Positions 1 to 6,888 of a DNA stretch of 6,888 nt are shown here, piece after piece. The stretch's first letter is position 1, and each line of letters opens with the position of its first letter. The stretch is from Anaerolineae bacterium (GTDB lineage Bacteria; Chloroflexota; Anaerolineae; B4-G1), in contig JALWUZ010000212.1 of NCBI GenBank assembly GCA_027079895.1, positions 1 to 6,888 on the forward strand, in the 5' to 3' direction. Both the position numbers and the translations under genes were made by a program. A model generated the notes under the pieces. That model was not told where the DNA came from, did not search any database, and worked only from the letters and a program-made list of their open reading frames with translations.

Positions 1-764
1 CGCACTCCCAGCGCGGCGGCGACGGTCACGCGCTCCCGGTCGAGCACCTCCAGGACGTGGGCCGTCGAGCGGGTCACGCCGTCAATGTAGAACTGGAAAT
101 CCCCTTTCGTCCGCTCGATCCACCCGGCGTTGAGCAGCGTCAGCGCAGGGTGGAAGATCGCCCCCATGTTGTCCAAACTGGTGTGGAGGACGTCCGGCAC
201 CGGCATGAACTGGGGATAGGCGTCGTAAATCGCCTCCAACACGTGACCGGTGCGGGTCGCCGGGAGCGCGGCCAACGGGACGGTGTTCTTGCGGCGGAAG
301 ATGCGGGCCTGGGCCAAACCGGTGCTCCGGCTGGCGAAGATGAACGTCCCCGCCTCGGCCACGATCACATCGGCGGTGCAGCCCTCCTTCCTGATGATCT
401 CGCGGAACTCCAACGCCCCGCCGGTGCGTCCGGGGTTCAGGACGACGATCTGCCCATCGCGCAGGTGGGGGGCGCAATTGCGGGCCACCTCCCGATGTCC
501 CGACGCCGGGACGACCACCATCACCACATCCGCGTCCTCCAACGCCTCCCCGATGTCCGAAGTGACGCGGGTCAGGCGGCAGTCGCAGACCGAGCCGTCC
601 TCGTATTTCAGACTGATCTCCCGCCGGGCCGCGATCTCCCGGATGTGGTCCGGCGTGCGGTTGTACAGAGTGACTTGAAAGCCTTTGGCGGCCAGGTCGG
701 CGGCCATCGCTTTGCCGCCGTGCCCGGCCCCGATGACGGTGTAATGGGTCTTCTTCTCGCTCAT
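1..764 (-). CDS. Octopine/nopaline (opine) dehydrogenase-family oxidoreductase, C-terminus off the window
   Basis: The gene starts at ATG 764-762, and 254 residues are visible before the left edge. Opine dehydrogenases reductively join a 2-keto acid to an amino acid using NAD(P)H in the cytoplasm; some bacterial relatives of this family act on other substrates. Residues 10-17 (VIGAGHGG) are the Rossmann glycine-rich loop (G12, G14, G17). Strand beta-2 ends in N35-R36-T37, a pattern often linked to NADP(H). V80-P86 (VVMVVVP) and 'IVVLNPG' (106-112) are typical of this fold. The C-terminal domain begins near residue 190, and H205-P206 in 'NMGAIFHPALTLLNAG' matches the conserved catalytic His of octopine dehydrogenases. 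Family proteins are usually about 350-400 residues, so roughly 100 or more are missing. The start overlaps the stop of the B12-mutase gene (ATGA), with an internal Shine-Dalgarno, so the two are very likely co-translated. The substrate cannot be read from sequence. Family assignment is firm; true opine synthesis is not established. Confidence 0.87.
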   Translation of the reverse strand, partial: MSEKKTHYTVIGAGHGGKAMAADLAAKGFQVTLYNRTPDHIREIAARREISLKYEDGSVCDCRLTRVTSDIGEALEDADVVMVVVPASGHREVARNCAPHLRDGQIVVLNPGRTGGALEFREIIRKEGCTADVIVAEAGTFIFASRSTGLAQARIFRRKNTVPLAALPATRTGHVLEAIYDAYPQFMPVPDVLHTSLDNMGAIFHPALTLLNAGWIERTKGDFQFYIDGVTRSTAHVLEVLDRERVTVAAALGV

Positions 765-2401
765 TTCCACACCTCCAATCTCCTCAATCTCTCCTCTTCC
801 GTCAACGGCTCACCGGTGGCGGGGTCCACCGCCACGCATGCTCCCCGCGAGTCAATCCGGGTGACGACCGCGCCCCGCGCGAAGGGGTTGTTGCGCAGAT
901 GGGGCGCGTCCAACACCCCCGCCGTCACCGCCCGCGTCAACGTCGCCGGGTCGGTCAGCGGGTCGTCCACCCCCTCGTCTGCCAACGACCGGATGGCCTC
1001 CAAAGTGACCTGCGCCTCCCGCACCAACTCCGCCTTCCGCTCCTGGACGAGCGGGTCGGCGGTCATATCCGGCTGTCCGCGCAGCCCGTTTTCGACGGCA
1101 CGGCGGGCCATCTTGCAGGCGGCGATGATGTCGTCGGCGGTGGCGGCGTGGTGGGCCTCCGTGTGCCCGACGACGTGCAGGATGTGGGGGCGCAACGCCA
1201 TCTGGAGGTAGACGCTGGCCGAGAGGTGGGCGCGGGCCGCGTCGTCGTCCAGCGGATAACTCAACAAGCCGGTGCGGGTCTGCCGCCAGATGCGGAAATC
1301 ATCCCCCGCCAGCGGCGCGATCAGTTCCAGAATCGCCAACATCTTCGCCAGATCCATCGCGTCCGAAAGCCCCGGCGGGCTGTTGAACATCATCTGGGCG
1401 ATGTAGTCCCGAACGCCGAAGGCGTGGGCGTTGTAGGCGGAAAGGTAGGCCGCGACGACGAAGACCACGTCCGGCGCGTCCCGCATGCCCCAGTGGTGCG
1501 GCTCGTTCAACTCCACCGGAATGTCCCGCTCGCCGTACCAGGCCATCACCCGCTGATGCTCGCGGATGGAGCCCTCCAAGTCCCAGGGGCCGCGCCCGTC
1601 CATCTGATTGAACCAGAAGATGGGGATGGCGCACCAGGCGATGTTGATCGTCTCCACGTACATCTCCGCCAGGCGGATGAAGTCGTCCGTGCCGGAGTAG
1701 GTGCGCAGGAGGGGGTAGTTGCCGCGCCGACTGGCGGCGTAGAGGGCGCGGTAATCGTCGGGAGTGCGCACCGGAACCCCGCCGGCCCCTCGTCGGCGGG
1801 GGTTCTGCCGTTCGGGATGGAAAAAGTTGGCCTGGGCGTCCTGGTCAATGCCCAGCGAGATGACGTCCAGCACCTGCGCCTCGGCGATGCGGGCGATGCC
1901 GGTGCGGGTCGCCTCCACCGTCGGCAGGCCGAAGTGGTGCCGGATGATGGGATAGGGCGACTTCCAGCGGATGCGCTCGACGGTGGTCTGGGGGAAGTCG
2001 GCCTCGGTGAGATTGTCCGGCGACTGTCCGCGCAGGTAGGCCAGGACGGCCTCCGGCGGCTCCCCGCCCTCGAACACCTGCTCGAAGAAACCCATCGCCT
2101 GGGCGCGTTCGGCGACGGGGGGCGTCCCGCCGAAGGCGAACCGCACCCCGGCGGCCCGCAGGTCGTCCGCCTCCTCGGCGAACTCCGCCAGCAGCCGCTC
2201 GCCGGTCTCCGGCGTCAGCCGGTAAGAGACGCCGACCAGGTCGGCATGCTCCGCGCGGGCCACGCGCAGAATCTCCTCGATTGGAACCGCCGGCCCCAGG
2301 AAGACGGTGCGCCAGCCGGCCATCTCGGCCAGCCGCAGGAAGTTCATCACCCCGGCGACGTGGACGCATTCTCCCAGGGCTCCGGCTACGACGGTCTTCA
2401 T
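761..2401 (-). CDS. Single-chain B12-binding and glutamate-mutase-E-like protein (predicted B12-dependent isomerase)
   Basis: The protein has 546 residues from ATG 2401-2399. Residues 1-125 form a B12-binding Rossmann domain: 'GALGECVHVAG' with H14 as the likely lower cobalt ligand, S59-x-x-L62, and the G91-G92 turn. Residues about 145-546 align by eye with the catalytic TIM barrel of glutamate mutase subunit E (GlmE): 'GIDQDAQANFF', 'GTDDFIRLAE' (237-246), 'NEPHHWGM' (299-306), 'GHTEAHHAATADDI' (412-425), and the C-terminal tail. In glutamate mutase these parts are separate S and E proteins, with the order S then E as here. Known relatives rearrange the carbon skeleton of an amino acid by a radical mechanism using adenosylcobalamin. 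Glutamate-binding residues of GlmE appear replaced (R66 to His, R100 to Q190, E171 to C257, Y177 to W263), so glutamate is an unlikely substrate. The Asp of the DxHxxG B12 motif is Cys12. It is first gene of an operon with an opine-type dehydrogenase. The homology is clear; the reaction is unknown. Confidence 0.85.
   Translation of the reverse strand: MKTVVAGALGECVHVAGVMNFLRLAEMAGWRTVFLGPAVPIEEILRVARAEHADLVGVSYRLTPETGERLLAEFAEEADDLRAAGVRFAFGGTPPVAERAQAMGFFEQVFEGGEPPEAVLAYLRGQSPDNLTEADFPQTTVERIRWKSPYPIIRHHFGLPTVEATRTGIARIAEAQVLDVISLGIDQDAQANFFHPERQNPRRRGAGGVPVRTPDDYRALYAASRRGNYPLLRTYSGTDDFIRLAEMYVETINIAWCAIPIFWFNQMDGRGPWDLEGSIREHQRVMAWYGERDIPVELNEPHHWGMRDAPDVVFVVAAYLSAYNAHAFGVRDYIAQMMFNSPPGLSDAMDLAKMLAILELIAPLAGDDFRIWRQTRTGLLSYPLDDDAARAHLSASVYLQMALRPHILHVVGHTEAHHAATADDIIAACKMARRAVENGLRGQPDMTADPLVQERKAELVREAQVTLEAIRSLADEGVDDPLTDPATLTRAVTAGVLDAPHLRNNPFARGAVVTRIDSRGACVAVDPATGEPLTEEERLRRLEVWK
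771..776 (-). promoter_or_regulatory. Ribosome binding site of the dehydrogenase, inside the upstream gene
   Basis: GGAGGT lies 6 bases before ATG 764 and is embedded in the last codons of the B12-mutase gene. It fixes the dehydrogenase start. With the ATGA stop/start overlap, it suggests translational coupling and near-equal production of both proteins. Confidence 0.85.
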
Positions 2402-2407
2402 AGCAGC

Positions 2408-2415
2408 ACCTCCTT
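2408..2415 (-). promoter_or_regulatory. Strong ribosome binding site of the B12-mutase gene
   Basis: AAGGAGGT sits 6 bases before ATG 2401. It decides the start in favour of this ATG over an in-frame GTG 16 codons upstream (2449-2447), which has no such site. The domain also begins at once after this Met (KTVVAGALG), as expected for a B12-binding first strand. Confidence 0.9.
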
Positions 2416-2470
2416 CGAGATATGATGTTGTGCGAACGAAGAGTGACACGCGAGTGAGACAGCGGGTAAG

Positions 2471-2490
2471 GACACGCCGGGCGGCGTGTC
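2471..2490 (-). promoter_or_regulatory. GC-rich hairpin in the 5' leader of the B12-mutase operon
   Basis: A perfect 8-bp inverted repeat (GACACGCC / GGCGTGTC) with a 4-base loop lies just downstream of the predicted leftward transcription start (about 2497). It has no U-run after it, so it is not a terminator. A second copy of the 3' arm (GCGTGTC, 2451-2445) lies further along the leader and could compete for the same 5' arm. It could instead be a DNA operator or an mRNA-stabilising stem-loop. Structure is certain from sequence; role is inferred. Confidence 0.45.
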
Positions 2491-2503
2491 AGGGGAACGA
2501 AAT

Positions 2504-2532
2504 ATTATAACATTTCAGTCGGCAGTGGGCAA
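2504..2532 (-). promoter_or_regulatory. Sigma-70-type extended -10 promoter for the B12-mutase/dehydrogenase operon
   Basis: On the - strand, TTGCCC (2532-2527) is followed after 17 bases by TATAAT (2509-2504). The TG one base before the hexamer (TGTTATAAT) makes it an extended -10, which compensates for a -35 matching consensus at 4 of 6. The predicted start is near 2497, giving a leader of roughly 95 nt before ATG 2401. Confidence 0.72.
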
Positions 2533-2566
2533 ACGAGTGCGACGGTCAACTACTGTCAAAGGGGTA

Positions 2567-2587
2567 GGCGATGGCAGTGCCGTCGCC
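2567..2587. promoter_or_regulatory. 21-bp dyad between the divergent promoters, candidate operator
   Basis: Half sites GGCGATGGCA and TGCCGTCGCC flank one central base. Nine of ten pairs are complementary and the odd one is T/G. It lies about 40 bp upstream of the rpoC -35 box and about 35 bp upstream of the leftward -35 box, a position from which a dimeric regulator could influence both. No regulator gene is in the window, so the binding protein is unknown. Confidence 0.4.
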
Positions 2588-2629
2588 CTCCGATGGCGAT
2601 CGAAAAGCCCTAACCGGCCCGACCGCGCC

Positions 2630-2657
2630 TTGACAAAATACCGGTAGAAGTTATAAT
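2630..2657 (+). promoter_or_regulatory. Consensus sigma-70-type promoter of rpoC
   Basis: TTGACA (2630-2635) and TATAAT (2652-2657) are both perfect matches, with a 16-base spacer. Predicted transcription start is about 2664. The bases between -10 and start (GGCCCG) form a GC-rich discriminator, which in E. coli is associated with stringent-response repression of translation and transcription genes; that link is inference here. The leader to the rpoC ATG is about 95 nt. Confidence 0.9.
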
Positions 2658-2666
2658 GGCCCGACG

Positions 2667-2735
2667 ATGAAAGCCCTCTTGTCCCCGCTGAAGCGCGTGA
2701 GTACAGACCTCGTGCGCTTCTTTTGTGCATGTTGA
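2667..2735 (+). CDS. Possible 22-codon leader ORF ahead of rpoC
   Basis: ATG 2667 runs to TGA 2733-2735 and encodes a basic, Leu-containing peptide beginning MKALLSPLKR and ending in Phe-Phe-Cys-Ala-Cys. The ATG is only about 3 bases from the predicted transcription start, so it would be translated leaderless or nearly so; no Shine-Dalgarno is possible. It reads straight through the terminator-like hairpin at 2690-2720, so a translating ribosome would stop that hairpin from folding. A 22-codon frame is easily open by chance, so the coding claim is weak. Confidence 0.22.
   Translation: MKALLSPLKRVSTDLVRFFCAC
2690..2724 (+). terminator. Terminator-like hairpin within the rpoC leader (attenuator candidate)
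   Basis: GAAGCGC (2690-2696) pairs perfectly with GCGCTTC (2714-2720). The stem extends inward as GTGAG with CTCGT (two G-U pairs) to 12 bp, closing a 7-base loop (2702-2708). TTTT follows at once (2721-2724), the layout of an intrinsic terminator, although the U-run is short. It lies between the rpoC promoter and start, so it could attenuate rpoC, end a small leader RNA, or stabilise the 5' end. Confidence 0.5.
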
Positions 2736-2747
2736 AAATCCCCCGGT

Positions 2748-2753
2748 AGGTGA
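2748..2753 (+). promoter_or_regulatory. Ribosome binding site of rpoC
   Basis: AGGTGA stands 5 bases before ATG 2759. An in-frame TAG at 2747-2749 closes the frame upstream, leaving GTG 2750, TTG 2756 and ATG 2759 as the only possible starts. Only the ATG is properly spaced from this site. Confidence 0.8.
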
Positions 2754-2758
2754 AGTTG

Positions 2759-6888
<4,130 letters not shown>

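Larger units (their letters stand above)
2402..2758. other. Divergent control region between the B12-mutase operon and rpoC
   Basis: This 357-bp stretch has no protein gene of normal size. From left to right it holds the ribosome binding site and structured leader of the leftward operon, its promoter (2504-2532), a 21-bp dyad (2567-2587), the rpoC promoter (2630-2657), and a leader of about 95 nt with a terminator-like hairpin and a possible small ORF. It is visibly more AT-rich around the two -10 boxes than the flanking genes. No tRNA, rRNA or recognisable riboswitch was seen. Confidence 0.85.

Noticed and set aside
57..1211. A 384-codon open frame on the + strand across the dehydrogenase and the end of the mutase gene
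   Set aside because: It spans two convincing genes and their junction on the opposite strand and resembles no protein family.
899..2425. A 508-codon open frame on the + strand opposite the B12-mutase gene
   Set aside because: It is a shadow of the real gene; low-complexity Arg/Gly/Val/His-rich translation with no domain, while the - strand shows clear B12-binding and GlmE-like homology.
2447..2449. An upstream GTG start for the B12-mutase protein (16 extra residues)
   Set aside because: There is no Shine-Dalgarno before it, whereas AAGGAGGT is ideally placed for ATG 2401, where the B12 domain begins.
2402..2500. A cobalamin riboswitch ahead of the B12-dependent gene
   Set aside because: The leader of about 95 nt is too short and no convincing B12 box was found.
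2544..2559. Two TTGAC copies on the - strand exactly 10 bp apart, the outer one a perfect TTGACA
   Set aside because: As -35 boxes they have no plausible -10 at 16-18 bp. Helical spacing of 10 bp is suggestive of a binding site but two 5-mers are too little.
2750..2758. GTG 2750 or TTG 2756 as the rpoC start
   Set aside because: Neither has a suitably spaced ribosome binding site; ATG 2759 does.

Overview
The window is GC-rich bacterial chromosome with two divergently oriented transcription units on either side of a 357-bp control region. On the + strand is rpoC, the RNA polymerase beta' subunit. It is complete at its start and cut by the right edge. Its family-wide motifs are easy to read. 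Several features point to Chloroflexota (an Anaerolineae-like lineage is my guess): the 'VLYFAQYV' segment running into a long coiled-coil insertion, 'SGASKGG' before 'AQLAGMRGLMADPSGRII', and the absence of the proteobacterial trigger-loop insertion. This assignment rests on sequence memory and not on a search.

On the - strand (reading leftward from about 2500) is a two-gene operon. The first gene (761-2401) is a single polypeptide joining an N-terminal B12-binding Rossmann domain to a C-terminal barrel related to glutamate (methylaspartate) mutase subunit E. The second (764-1, cut by the left edge) is an NAD(P)-dependent dehydrogenase of the octopine/nopaline (opine) dehydrogenase family. 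The two overlap by the 4 bases ATGA and are probably translationally coupled. The obvious reading is a B12-dependent isomerase working with a reductase on the same small amino or keto acid. The residues that hold glutamate in glutamate mutase look mostly replaced, so the substrate is unknown. This operon is the best candidate here for an undescribed pathway.

The intergenic region (2402-2758) holds two good sigma-70-type promoters pointing apart. The leftward one is TTGCCC-N17-TATAAT with an extended -10. The rightward one is a perfect TTGACA-N16-TATAAT. A near-perfect 21-bp dyad lies between them. Each transcript has a structured 5' leader. The rpoC leader holds a terminator-like hairpin overlapped by a possible 22-codon leaderless ORF, an arrangement resembling an attenuator. 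rpoC here is not preceded by rpoB, its usual neighbour, so it carries its own promoter and probably its own control.

No RNA genes, insertion sequences, CRISPR arrays or other mobile elements were seen. Long open frames antisense to all three genes are codon-bias shadows.
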